The translations under genes and the position numbers were made by a program. A stretch of DNA of 64,000 nt from Membranipora membranacea. Lineage: Eukaryota > Bryozoa > Gymnolaemata > Cheilostomatida > Membraniporidae. The stretch lies in NCBI GenBank assembly GCA_914767715.1, contig OU612069.1:10167387-10231386 (forward strand), written 5' to 3'. The notes beneath the pieces are model-generated. The model was given only the letters and a program-made list of their open reading frames with translations, made no database searches and was not told the origin of the DNA. Below are positions 12,147 through 24,300 of this stretch, one piece after another; positions within the stretch are counted from its first letter, which is position 1, and each line of letters starts with the position of its first letter.

Positions 12147-12696
12147 GGGGAAGGCGGAGTACGCTGAGCCAGTTTTTACATATTTGATTGTAACATGCAG
12201 TTTAATTGTGCCAGGGTAATAAAACTTAACACTGAAGTTGGTCTTCATCTCTTCCATCAAAATGAGTGATGTCAGCAACCTATTGCAGCAAGAAAAGGCA
12301 ATATTTGTGTTTCAAAAAAATCGGCTAGCGGCTCAACGTGCCCCAAGCACAGGGCACGTTGAGCCGGGTCGCAATTTTACATGGGGTACGTTGAGCCACT
12401 ATTTTATGGTCATCTCTCTGCTGGTAATACATTATTAATTCATGGCAAAAATAAGAAATAAAGTAAAGCAACCATATTCATTGATTGGCACATTATTTGC
12501 TTTTAACGCTAAAAACGATGAAAAACTAAATAATTATCTTCCCTTAGCAGTTTTCTCTCTTTTTGTCTGCTCAAAAAGGGTGCCTTTGGTCACATGACCT
12601 CTGATAAAGGGGAAAACTCAAAACATTGACTGGTATTTGAAAAAAGTGGGGTGGATCAACGTACCCCTCGGCACAACGTGCCCTGCCTTCCCCTAA
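12147..12696. mobile_element. MITE-like element with GGGGAAGGC termini
   Basis: The left end TAGGGGAAGGCGGAGTACG and the right end CGTGCCCTGCCTTCCCCTA are inverted copies. Sub-terminal GTACGTTGAGCC / GGCACGTTGAGCC motifs recur several times inside (about 12340-12400 and 12650-12675). TA at both edges is compatible with a 2-bp TA target duplication (mariner-like), although an 8-bp duplication is absent. No transposase frame. Superfamily not certain. Confidence 0.65.
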
Positions 12697-13159
12697 CACT
12701 AAAATAGTTTGAGATGAAATGGCAGAAGACCTCAATTAACAGATTGAGAGGGGCTGCTTGCTGGATAAATCCCTTACTAGCAATACGATGCAGGATCTGA
12801 TGGGTGAATATTAGATCAGGCCCTATAAGCAAAGCATCATACCCTGCAAGGTGTTGAAGGGTAAAATAAAACTCAAGTCTCAGCTTTCGTTCCGTATACC
12901 GCACAAATCTGTAAATGATTCATAAGGGGCTTGGTTAGCTAGTATCTCCTCACCTGGAGAAATGGTTTACTAGAGGGGGCTATGATCAACACTCTGCCTT
13001 AATTGGACACTATCTGCTGGACATGGATAGATCTGAGTTTGTTTTGTTGATGGTAGAGTTGAGAGAAGGATAATAAGCTCTATTATACCTAGAATGCGTT
13101 AAGGCAGTTGTTAATTATTACTGAGTTATCATTGCTTTTAGACATCGGAAAGGGAAAAC
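12697..13159. other. Upstream region of the first zinc-finger unit
   Basis: No coding sequence recognised. It should include the promoter of the gene starting at 13160; no core promoter element can be assigned. Confidence 0.45.
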
Positions 13160-15425
13160 ATGGATCAAATACAAAATACTGATCTCACTACATTTATAAC
13201 ACAGCTGCTTTCTGGTGTGGTAAGTTATCATAACTAGTTGCTGCATTAGCTAACCTCGCTTCTAACTCCACAAAATATATCCTCAAACAAACTTTGGCCA
13301 AGGTCAATATATATTGTACTATTCCTTTCACAGAATATGAGGTGAACCATATTGATGATATGATTACTTATCAATGAGATAACTGTTACTGTTACTCAAA
13401 GTTTCATGTCTGAGCTAATTACTTGTGATAGTGGAATATGTGTTTCATATAACTCATTCCTAGGTTTGTATTTTTCCAGGTGGAGTCGGTGCACCAGCAG
13501 GGATACCAGGTTGCCTTCTTAGCCTCTAAATGTGGTGATGATGGGAATGAAATCCTATCATTACATGGTGGTCTTACTCTCAATATACAGAAACAGTTAG
13601 AAGTCAACTTCAAACGACTCATCACAGGTAGGACTAAAACATCAACATGACTTAAGATAATTTGTCAGTAGTTTGATTGAAATAATATATATTGCCGGAG
13701 AGCTCATTGACGGACATTATTATGAAATGAGTTTCAGTGATGCCATATGAGATGTTTGGGGGTTTGTATCGTACCCTGCTATAGTTGCCATTTTGCGATT
13801 CTCAAATGAAGTATAGGGCTCTATGGTTTTAACGTTTTGGGGGAAAACTAAATGAATATGGGTATATGTTCTTAAGAATTTGAGCTACTGAGGATGAATC
13901 TTTATGGCCTTGAATGGCCTTAAAATAACGCCTAGAGTTAGCTTAGCTTAACTTAGCAATAATTTTTAGTTGTCTGCTCATTGATAAGGAGAGGATAAAT
14001 GAGTTTTATCTGGCAGCAGTTGCACATTACGCTACATAATCTAGTCATAAAACAGCCTGTGCCAATTTTAGAGCTTGGTATTCTGAAATTGGCTTTGAAT
14101 AATATGATATCATACATACTGTTGTGGATAACTTTCTTTCCAGTAAAGCTAATAGATTCAACTGTGCCCAGAGGCTAATTGAAATATTTCCACAGTACTC
14201 TTAATTAGACTGAAACTTTCAATATGATTCCAAATATGGGAGAAATGAGAAGAATATTAGCAAGACATTCCATTGGTCGTGTATTCTGAACTTCATAAGT
14301 GACATGGAAAGATAGAATCAATAATATAAAAATGGTCTTGTAGATGGGCAGGTCGGAGAACTGACAGAGATATTTGGGGACCCCGAAGATCGAGGAAACG
14401 TCAAGCCATATGATGTAAAATCAGCTGCTGTAAGATCACATGAAAATAATGGTAAACAAGCCGCCATTGCAGAACTTCAGACCTTCCAGCCTATTAGTGC
14501 TGAAATGCAAAATATGCAAATGATGCAGACACCTCCCCACAAGGGAGATCAGACAGACTGTAATGCAGACTCTTCAGGCGAAACTATTGATGAAGGCGAA
14601 GCTGGTAATCCCAGTACGAGTCATAGTACAGATCTTTTACGAACTTACTATTCAGACATGAATAGAATCTCTTCTTCTCCGACTCAGATACAGCGCGGGG
14701 TCAGTAAAGATTCCTCCACCTCCACTACAAGGGAGATAACTACTGTCCCTCTTATTGAGACAGTTCACCCACCTATGTCATCTACTCATCACTTAGACAT
14801 GACGGACAGGCTTACAATGTCAACAAGTGAGACAAAGAATGTTACAAATCTGTCTGACTCTGCCAACAAAACACAATCATCTCCCCATACTTCTCATCAA
14901 AAACAGAAACCAACTCTTAGGAAATGTAAGCTATGTGACTATACATCAAAATATTCAGCTAATATTTACCGACATATGCGGATACACACAGGGGAGAAAC
15001 CCTTTGCATGTCCTCACTGCTCATACAAAGCCTCCCAAAGTAACTCGCTGCATGATCATGTAGCTCTCAAACATTCAGACAATGCAGAGGTCAGACTCTA
15101 TAAATGCAGTCAATGTTCGTTTAGTGCTAAAGGCAGGTCCGCTGTGAAGAAGCATATAAGACGGGCTCACCCATCTCCTAGTGCTGTGGTCGGCACTAGG
15201 ATTATCAGATCTCCTCGTGTAGGGGGGGATAACAGTAACATAGACCATAGTACTGATCCTACTGACCCTACTCGCGCTCAGGGCTCAGATACAGTAGTGC
15301 ACAGTATAGATATGGATCAGTGTGTAGATATGTTTGCTGTACAGAGCTCGGATACAGTTGGAGAAGTCTGCCCAGATGTAACTGATCATAACTCTCCTGG
15401 TGCCGGTCTTAACTCTGCTTCATGA
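13160..15425 (+). CDS. C2H2 zinc-finger protein A, three exons, 429 aa
   Basis: Exons 13160-13219, 13480-13627 and 14344-15425 (1290 nt with stop). Intron 1 is phase 0 and intron 2 phase 1; all borders are GT-AG. Exons 1-2 encode a compact N-terminal module of about 70 residues (FITQLLSGV, then VESVHQQGYQVAFLASKCGD and LNIQKQLEVNFKRLITG) that I do not recognise. Exon 3 encodes a long Ser/Thr-rich linker and then three C2H2 fingers at residues about 264-345. Finger 1 is CKLC...HMRIH, followed by the canonical linker TGEKPF, then CPHC...HVALKH and CSQC...HIRRAH. A nuclear DNA-binding regulator is the natural inference. The neighbouring unit at 18384-28545 has the same exon plan. No canonical AATAAA was found close behind the stop. 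Confidence 0.85.
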
Positions 15426-16229
15426 TATTAATATTATTCCTATATTTGTTGACATTAGAGTATTAATGTATTGTATTGACCGCCCCTCCTCCTCCCCCTC
15501 CCTTGACCAGTTTGTAGACATGACAATCACACTTTTACTGATAATCGAAAAGAGTATACTGAAAGCTCAACTACAGAATATGATCTGTTACATTTGCACT
15601 TCTTGTACTTATGTATCGAATATTTGCAAGGTAAGGTCAATTTTGTGCCTCATTGCCATAAGTCAAGTATATGACTATGAAAACTTTAAATATTTATATA
15701 TTAATTGTGTTGTTCAATTACATGGAGCCACTTACCTATTCCTTCAAGCTTTAATAATCAACTCAACGAAACTGATATAAGACGGGATGTGCTTTATGTT
15801 ATACCAAGGAGTCTTTAACTCCTTGGTTATACAGGGAGCTGGAGTTTAAGACATGTACCCCAGGAAGGATACTAGTAGTAATCTTCTAGTTACCGAAATT
15901 TGTATAACAATATCCTTCAGTATCTAATGATACATTCATTGAATATAGGCCTTCAAAAGAGAACAGGTATATTGTTACAGGATTCATTCTCCCTGCAGGA
16001 ATCCATCCCTCCCTTTATTTCAATATTGAGAAATGAATGAAGACTGATTTGAGTTCGCGTTGATGAAAAATATGTAACTCCTGGTAGAGTGGTAATAGTA
16101 ACCTACTCCAGTACTCCTTGGTTAAGTAATGTGGATAAAAATCCATGATTATGTTGTTATGACAGAGGTTCTTAATTTATCCATTTGCCTGCAGAAAATA
16201 ATGGTTTTCGCTCGGTGAGATTTATTATT
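15426..16229. other. Intergenic region after zinc-finger unit A
   Basis: Probably holds the 3' UTR of the unit ending at 15425. It contains the hairpin 15803-15827 (arm ACCAAGGAGT), same family as 11514-11529. Nothing else recognised. Confidence 0.5.
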
Positions 16230-16660
16230 TGGCATGACTGCTAACTTCTATGACGAACGCCTCATAGTGGCTAAGCTGCCTGCACTCGAAGTATTCATGT
16301 CACATCTCTGCTCTGATTACAGTGCCAAGGTCATAAATAACCCTATACATCGGTTATCCCACCTGATTCCATCCAGGCAAGACACAAACAGGCACTCAAC
16401 TAGAACTCATAACACCCTGATCAAAAAGCACCGAACTCAGAGCCTTATGAATACTATATTTTACAAATTCGGTGTATAAAATGGATTTATTTTTCTATGT
16501 GTGACATTATAAAGAACGACTAATGCAGTTCGACTAATTTTTTAATGTAACTCATGCTCTGATTATGATTGTATTATGTACTTTCTTGAGCGGTGAAATA
16601 AAGTCCATATCTATCTATCCAGGGAGGGTGGGATAGATCTATCTATCTATCTATCTATTA
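16230..16660 (+). mobile_element. 3' end of a CR1/L2-like LINE with TATC microsatellite tail
   Basis: The frame at 16234-16479 ends in RHSTRTHNTLIKKHRTQS and a short FY-containing tail, the style of the extreme C-terminus of a LINE reverse transcriptase ORF. It is followed by a short 3' UTR with AATAAA (16597-16602) and directly by a TATC repeat with a 17-base interruption (to about 16660), as in CR1/L2 elements that end in short tandem repeats. Only the last part of the element remains. Confidence 0.6.
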
Positions 16661-17635
16661 AGAGTTGTGTACCCAGTAATGATGCTAATCTATTTGATTG
16701 GCTAAATTTGCAGGATCAGATTAGCACAAGCTATAATGTCTCTTCTCATTACTTCCGGTTAGGTTAGTCTGCAAAGAGCATCATTCATTTCATATGTAGC
16801 TTGCCCAGGCTAATTCATTTGTATTATTTATTTGCACTCAATTATAAGTGTCATCTAGCATCGTTTCACTCCGAGGTGTACTGGTTCCCTTACTCAGCTG
16901 TCGATGCATAATCTCCGAGATCTTACTCTTGGTAAAAGAACTGCAGGTAACTAACTACACATACCACAGTGAAGGAGTTAAGGAATATATATACATAGAT
17001 AAGATAGATAATACACACACAACACACTTAGATCTAACTATTCCTGACTACACAAATTGAAGGTAAGTAATTCTAGGTAATCAAATCCTCCTTTAATCGA
17101 GTAAGTTATAAATTGCAGATGAAACTGGACTCTCAAAATATGCAGTGTACCTGTGCAGCTCATTATAAGTCTACTATCTATTATCTATACAAATAAAATA
17201 AGCGTAAAGACTAAGATAAGAGTCCATTCACCACCTCTCTCAGTCTCTGTTCTCACAACCTCTCTGGCCGGCAGTTGGTTGGTGCACATCCTGACTTTGT
17301 ATTCTAGGGCCGCAGTTGTCCAGCTACAGCTGGCCCGTGGAGGCACCCAACAGCAATATCAGAGTTGACGGAAGAACTGTATTGATATCTATACCTTATA
17401 TAGGCATGGTGTTGCAATGATTTCTACACTATGAAACAGATATGGAATATTGGCGACACATTTTTGTTGATTGATTATCTGGAAAATGTTTTCTGTTTCT
17501 GTTTTTGTTTATTATTAATTGAGACGATAGATGCTTTATTGGACAATATATATGTAGTTGATCTGTGTATTAATTATTCCAGAAAATTAGTCTAACACAC
17601 TAGTGCCCATTAACCTACAATGTTTCCTTCAATTT
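16661..17635. other. Intergenic region
   Basis: No gene or named repeat recognised; open frames here are short and low in coding character. Confidence 0.5.
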
Positions 17636-17636
17636 C

Positions 17637-17834
17637 TGTATCTATAGAATATCTATCTATAGAATATCTATCTATAGAATATCTATCTATAGAATATCTA
17701 TCTATAGAATATCTATCTATAGAATATCTATCTATAGAATATCTATCTATAGAATATCTATCTATAGAATATCTATCTATAGAATATCTATCTATAGAAT
17801 ATCTATCTATAGAATATCTATCTATAGAATATCT
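17637..17834. repeat. 15-bp minisatellite, about 13 copies
   Basis: Near-perfect tandem array of the unit ATAGAATATCTATCT. It happens to be open in one frame (repeat SIEYL), but there is no sign that it is an exon; 15 is a multiple of three, which explains the open frame. Confidence 0.95.
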
Positions 17835-18383
17835 TGGCCTGCGTCTGAAATTTGGTCATTTTAAACAACAGTTTTTTGTCATCAGCATATGGCTTTACGA
17901 ACTGACATTCCTGTTTCATCTCAACATGAAATTTAAATGTGTTTAAATGATTCCCAAGTATTTTGACATGAACAAATTCATAAGCATGTATTTAAACCAT
18001 GAAAGAGGCAGAGGCAGGACAGAGAATTTTTGTAATCTCCCCACTTTCACTTGATTAAGCTGATTTTTGCAACTCTTTGTCAAAGTTACATATGATAAAG
18101 AAAGTTGATCTCTATGTAACAAATGTTCAATGCCATTACCATAAAATCCATTGTCCAGCATGTACACAAAGGACAGGACATTGATTTTCAGTTTCTGCCC
18201 GTGGTTCACCTAAAAGGATTTTGACATACTATGATCTTCCTGATTATAATACCCGGGCTTGAATTATATATTAAGGTGGATTTGTTTAGTGCTTTACCTG
18301 AATTTATTTTTCACCTATGCATAATGAAAAGTAGCATATACTGTGCTTATTGCAGCAGACCAGATTAGCTATAGTGGAGGACG
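17835..18383. other. Upstream region of the second zinc-finger unit
   Basis: No coding sequence recognised; expected to carry the promoter and 5' UTR of the unit starting at 18384. Confidence 0.45.
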
Positions 18384-21300
18384 ATGGATGATACACCTGA
18401 TACCAATGCTGATCAGCTCCTCTCCACATTCATCACCAAGCTTCTCTCTGGTGTGGTGAGTGGCTTACATTAAGTTGGATGATCAAGAAGATTAAGGTCC
18501 TATTTAATCATAGTATTAACTCATAAACCTTGAAAGCTCCCCCAATGGGATTCGAACCCACAACTCTTGCGGCACTGATCGCCTGGCAGTGAATAGCAAG
18601 CGCGCTAACCGATTGCTCGATTGTGCCATCTCGCCATCTCACCATCCCAAAAAAAGAATGGGTTTATGACGCTAATTAGCATGCCTGCTATTCACTACTC
18701 ATCTGAGGGCAGAGGTGTTATTGAGAAGCTATTCTTTTCGTTGTTGGAATCTAGTACGACTGGTTTCAAAGAGTTGGTTGTCAATTAGGTCATTTGGTAA
18801 GTATTGTTCTTGGGAAATAATCGACCTTGACAATTTGAGAGAATTGGTTTATTTATTACGTTTTTAGATTTGGCATTTCAAATCGTAAAAACATCTTAGA
18901 ATGATTTTATGTTTTGGTGTCATTGAAAGTGAATATTTTACCTTTACCTTCTAGGCCAGTGAACTGATCTTCCCAGATATTTTGTCATGAATCATGGGTT
19001 AATTAATACATCCATCAAATTCGTGTGTTACTAGGACAACAAAAACCTCCAATCAATACATCCAACATCTGGAAGGAACTTAGATATAAGCTAGCATAAC
19101 TCTTAATAAGTTTCACAAACATTCCTAGAATTTATTACCTGAGTCTCTGAGTAAGAGTTGAGTAAACTTTGGCCGGCCGGGCATCCAAACAAATCTGATC
19201 TGAACAGATTGATCCCTTAACAGCGACTTACAATATATTACTAGCTATCTGGAAATTGCCAGCAAACTGTAGATTTAGATTTTGTTCTATTGGTCATTGA
19301 CCTGGGGGTGCATTTCCTGTGGAGGTGGATTGAAAGACATTCATAAAAGCTTTTCTCCATGTTTAATCATTTGAAGTTTGCTGGACAATTATCTACGTCT
19401 ATATATTGTCTCACCAGAGACTATATATATATATATCTATAGTCTCTGGTCTCACTTCATTCCAAACTATTAGGCGGCCATACGACATATTATAACTAGA
19501 GCTGCAGAGCTCTGCACTCTTTCTGTGTTTGCTAACTCCTGCAGTGCGGCGGCGGTCTATGATATGTGATGCAGGGCATGGTGATGTTAGTATTTATGTG
19601 ATGCAGGGTATGGTGATGTGTCGATATGTAGTAGGTATGGTGATGTGTCGTATTTATTCCTATGATTCTCTGCTGGTACTATAGAGTTGGTATTTACTGT
19701 ATTATATTTATATAGTATATGATATATAATGACTCTAAGGCTGGTACCATGTGCTTCATTTCTGTCAGGTGACATCGACTCCTCAGTGGCTTCTCCTCTC
19801 AGGCCATATAAGCGGGTCACATTATGTACTTTTGAGTAACGTTGTGTCACTGTTTAATTTCTTGGAACAGAAAGTTATTGAATGTGCCGATATCCTCATG
19901 GGTACAGATCGTATGAGCGCTCAAAGTCACACTGCCTTTCCTGTACATTGACATACAGTCTCTGAATGGCAAGGCGCAAGAAAGGCAGTAAACTTGTGTC
20001 TATTTCAGTCAGTCACAAAGTTATGTAGACAGACTTTATAAAGAAAATTTGGTCATGGCATCACAGAGTAAGGATCCTTACTCTGTGATGGTATGCTTTA
20101 ATGAGCACCTAAAATAAGACTTGGATATTTACATGAGCACCTATAATATTTCTCCAGGTGGAGTCGGTGCACCAGCAGGGATACCAGGTTGCCTTCTTAG
20201 CCTCTAAATGTGGTGATGATGGGAATGAAATCCTATCATTACATGGTGGTCTTACTCTCAATATACAGAAACAGTTAGAAGTCAACTTCAAACGACTCAT
20301 TACAGGTAAGCTTCCTAGCCAAAATATACCTGTAATACAGCAAGTGAAAGGGGTGAAATTATCAAAATACCTTCATGCAACTTAAATCTGTTGAGCACTT
20401 TTAAATAATAGTAGGGATAGATAATGGTTGCCATAAACATGACAGCAATCATAAAGTGACATTGATTGGCTACAATAACAACTTTTCTGCACAGAGTTTT
20501 AAACATGATTTTAGATGAGTCATAATTTTATGAACAAAAATCAATTTTATTCTTGTGGCCAAAGGTTTTTGGATTGCTTTATCTTCCTGCGTCAGTAAAA
20601 AAAACACATACCCTTCACAGGGCTGAAATGGCAAATTTCATGGTCACAGATGTAACCAAACTGTTAAGTAGATATTCTTTAACACATTTTGGCAATATGT
20701 TTTTGTCAGTCTCTCAAACAGCCCAATTAAAAGAGCACGACCAGATTGAAAAAAATTAGCGCGATATAAGCCATCTACAGTTGTAAGGCAAGTCTGATGG
20801 AGCACAAGGAGGCCGCTGTTCATCTTGTTGTAGTGCTGCTGGTATCTCAGCGTGTATGTGTTGAAAGCCCTGCTGCAGTCTGCTACAGAAGTTTGTCGGG
20901 CCCCAGGCATAGTGCGCTCAGACCTTAATCTTGTGACGTGGCCGACTAAAACAAAGGAAGTGGCCGCGCGATAAGGCTTTTCAGACCATCCTGCCTACAA
21001 ACTAAGCGCTACATGGCACAGTAATTACAGCCAAGCACACGGCAAATATTTCGCCACTGATACATTGGGATATTACAAGTAAAATGATACCTCACCAACA
21101 TTAAATACTGACACAATAAGCATTCTCTACAAGGAGAGAAAATTTATGGTTTTTAAAGTTCCCACCCAGTATCTTCAAATATATGACTTCGGCAGTGCAG
21201 AGAGTGATTAATAATCGAACTGAATGATAATTACACTTAGATGTCTCATAACCACTTGGTCAGTTGTGGCAAATAAGGTTTGGCAATCTGCCAAGAAACT

Positions 21301-24300
21301 TGACCCCTAGGTCATAGATGTTTGTCATTCTCGACAAGTTATGTAGTCTCAAGCCTGTCCAGCTAACCTAAACAATGACCTGACTAGAGGGGGGGGGGGG
21401 GGGGGGAGAGCCAATGGTGTACCCTGGTTGAAAGCCTGGTCTTGTTACCTTGATGATTTCTTTTGCAATGTCTGACCAAGAATTGCCAGTGTCTGGAGCT
21501 AAGTTATGATGGTTTAGCAGACTACCATAAACATTTCAAGACAAATTTGTATGTTTATGGTAATCCTGATAAGAGTTTCATAACTGTTCCAGATTCAATG
21601 ATATAAACAACTAGGGAGATAAATTGTAGACTTGGGTAGATTTGTTCTTGGAACATCTCCATAGTTACGGAGATAAATTTACGGAGATAAGTAAGACTAT
21701 AAATTATCTCATCTAGTTTTTGATTTTAATTGAAGTGGCGAAATTATAAAACTCTGGATAACCTTACTGTGGACAAGATCCAAGATCAGTCTACTGGTGC
21801 GTTCTCATGTGAAGGCTTTAAAGAGAATCTAGCCTCCATCATTGCAATAAATCAGTTTAATGTACATATAACTTCATTTTAAGCTTGGAAATTTCTGGAA
21901 CTTTTTACTTGATGTTATTTGATAAATTACTGAGATTTTGATATTTCCACAACACGCCCAGGTTGTAGGTAGTTACATTCATGTCCTGTTACTACCCTCC
22001 TAGATGAGAAAGTTTGTTAGTCCTACCAGTACATGTGAGCGCAATACTAATTGACACTGGAAACTCTAATTTAACAGGGCCTAACATGTATGTATGTATG
22101 AATATACCTAAAACACACTCTCCATCATTGGAGAGTAGTTGAAATATCAATGTTTGGAAAGCCACTACTATCACTAGTACCTCACTTAATTCAAACCTCA
22201 GGGGCGTCCAAATCTTCTTCAAATTAAGCAAAATTTGATATAAATAACATTGGAATACATGCACAATGTTTTGGTTGAAGGAATCAATGTTCCTTGTGAG
22301 AATTAACAGTTTTTCTGAATCATACAGTCTGAATAAAGCCTTGGACTCTTGTGCTTGATATGTCAAGAAGAGAGTTGTCTCCTCGTAAAGTCGAGGAGAT
22401 AGCTCTATGACCATATCATTGGGTAATGTAGAAGCCTCCTTTAGGTTTCAATTCAGACGCATCCACACCAGTCAAAAGCACTGCAGTTTTTATTCGAGTT
22501 GCCACAGAGTTTCAAAAAGTTTAACCCTAACTATATTATTTACTTTTAAATCCTGTAATTGTTGTTGAAGATAATATTTATATCAGGATTAGTACTTAAT
22601 ATTGGATTATAAAACTCCACCCTTGCTCAGATTCGCAGGCAAAAAACTCCTAGGGAAATTTTACAGATTTATGTGTATATTCCACTGTCGAAAAACAAAC
22701 AGTAAGGTAAGAATAAGAATAAAATTGCATATCATCAAATTTCCCAGCACCATCATGGCAAAAATGATTTTTTGCGTTTTCCAGTGTTTGCCTTAAGTAA
22801 AAGAATTTCCTTCAGTCAACTGGATTATCAATACTGTGAAGACTGCCTATCAGGGACTAACATATGGAGCTTATGCCTGCAGTTGCCGGCTATCTTGATA
22901 AAATGATTCCGCTGAAGTGTTTCTCTAAAAAGTCTTAAAGGCTAATAATGGGCAAAAAATGGGTTGCGGGACTAATGTATGTCAGATTCGGAATCATCAT
23001 GCTTCATAACATAAACCCACAAATTTTTATCACCTGCTGCTATTCAGTGTTGAGATACATTTAGCAATACTTGGGGTGTGTAAAAACACAATGTAGTAGG
23101 GTATCTTCAAGGCTGTGTCCTCGATAGAATTCCTATAGGTCACGTGACAAATTGCGTTGAAAAGCATTAGGTATTTTAGTGTTCTACTATTTAATCAAGT
23201 TCTTGAACCTAGACCTTTAGTTTCTAAACACTCTCATGAGCCCATAGAGCAGTATGTTTGGAGTGTCTTCAGCCAGCTATAAAAGCATCTGTGTACAAAA
23301 GTTACTAAAATTAACTCGCATAATGATCATGACATTCCTTCATTGTACTCTATCGACGTCATTGTATTTTCGGATTAATATCCACCTAACTCCAAAGTTT
23401 TTTTACACACTACTTGGAATAAATTCTCGAATGTGATACCTATAGCCCTTGAAAAGGGTTGGCAAATGTAATGGAGGACGGAAATTCCAAAACTGGCATC
23501 TATTAGTCTCTCAACCCATTCCTTGTTCGTTAGCCTTTAACTCAGGGATGGCTAGTGCTGATAGTCTCCCAGAAAAATCCTCTATGTGGGTTAAAGTTTC
23601 TAAAGATTTCTGCTGGCTCTCGGTTAACATGGCAACATTAACCTTCAGGCCAACTCCATATCTAGGCATGAACGGCTCATTGGTTAGGTAAAGATTCCAT
23701 GCTGTTTCTCAATTCTGCATTGCTTCATGAGATTATTGGCTCCTTACTTATGAATCAGAATCAAATGCTTTCCGTAAGGGTGTCGAGAGATTGTGGGTGG
23801 AACCACAATCCATAGGTACCCTGCACATCTACCATAAACATATCATTCTCAACCATATAACTATCGAAAACATTATCATTGTGAAGACATTGTATCCACT
23901 AATTGGGTACCGTCCTTTCATTGTGGAGCTTGATTATCAGCTAAATGTTGGTACTGGGTAACTGTGTGAGGTGTTACTTTACTTCAAAAACAAGAGTCAA
24001 ATCTCCTATGTTGAGCCACGAAGTAGAATTTTTTGATCACATCATTAGGTCAGGATAGATCCTGAGTGATGATTCATCTGAAGCAGGTAATGTCTTCCCA
24101 TAGAAGAGTCACTCCCTCACAAGTCACTCCCTCACTGGTCACTCCCCCACTGGTCACTCCCTCACTGGTCACTCCCTCACTGGTCACTCCCTCACTGCTC
24201 AATCACTCACTGGCCACTCCCTCACTGGTCACTCCATCACTGGTCACTCCCTCACTGGTCACTCCCTCACTGCTCAATCACTCACTGGCCACTCCCTCAC

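Noticed and set aside
17620-17946. Open frame with SIEYL repeats as a repeat protein gene
   Set aside because: It is the translation of a 15-bp minisatellite; no splice context, no homologous flanking sequence.
18537-18640. Functional tRNA gene
   Set aside because: A good box B is present but the arms do not fold into a clean cloverleaf and the box A region is irregular; treated as a SINE or tRNA pseudogene.
20158-20385. Independent gene starting at 20158
   Set aside because: It is exon 2 of zinc-finger unit B read on into its intron; the exon ends at the GTAAG donor after 20305.
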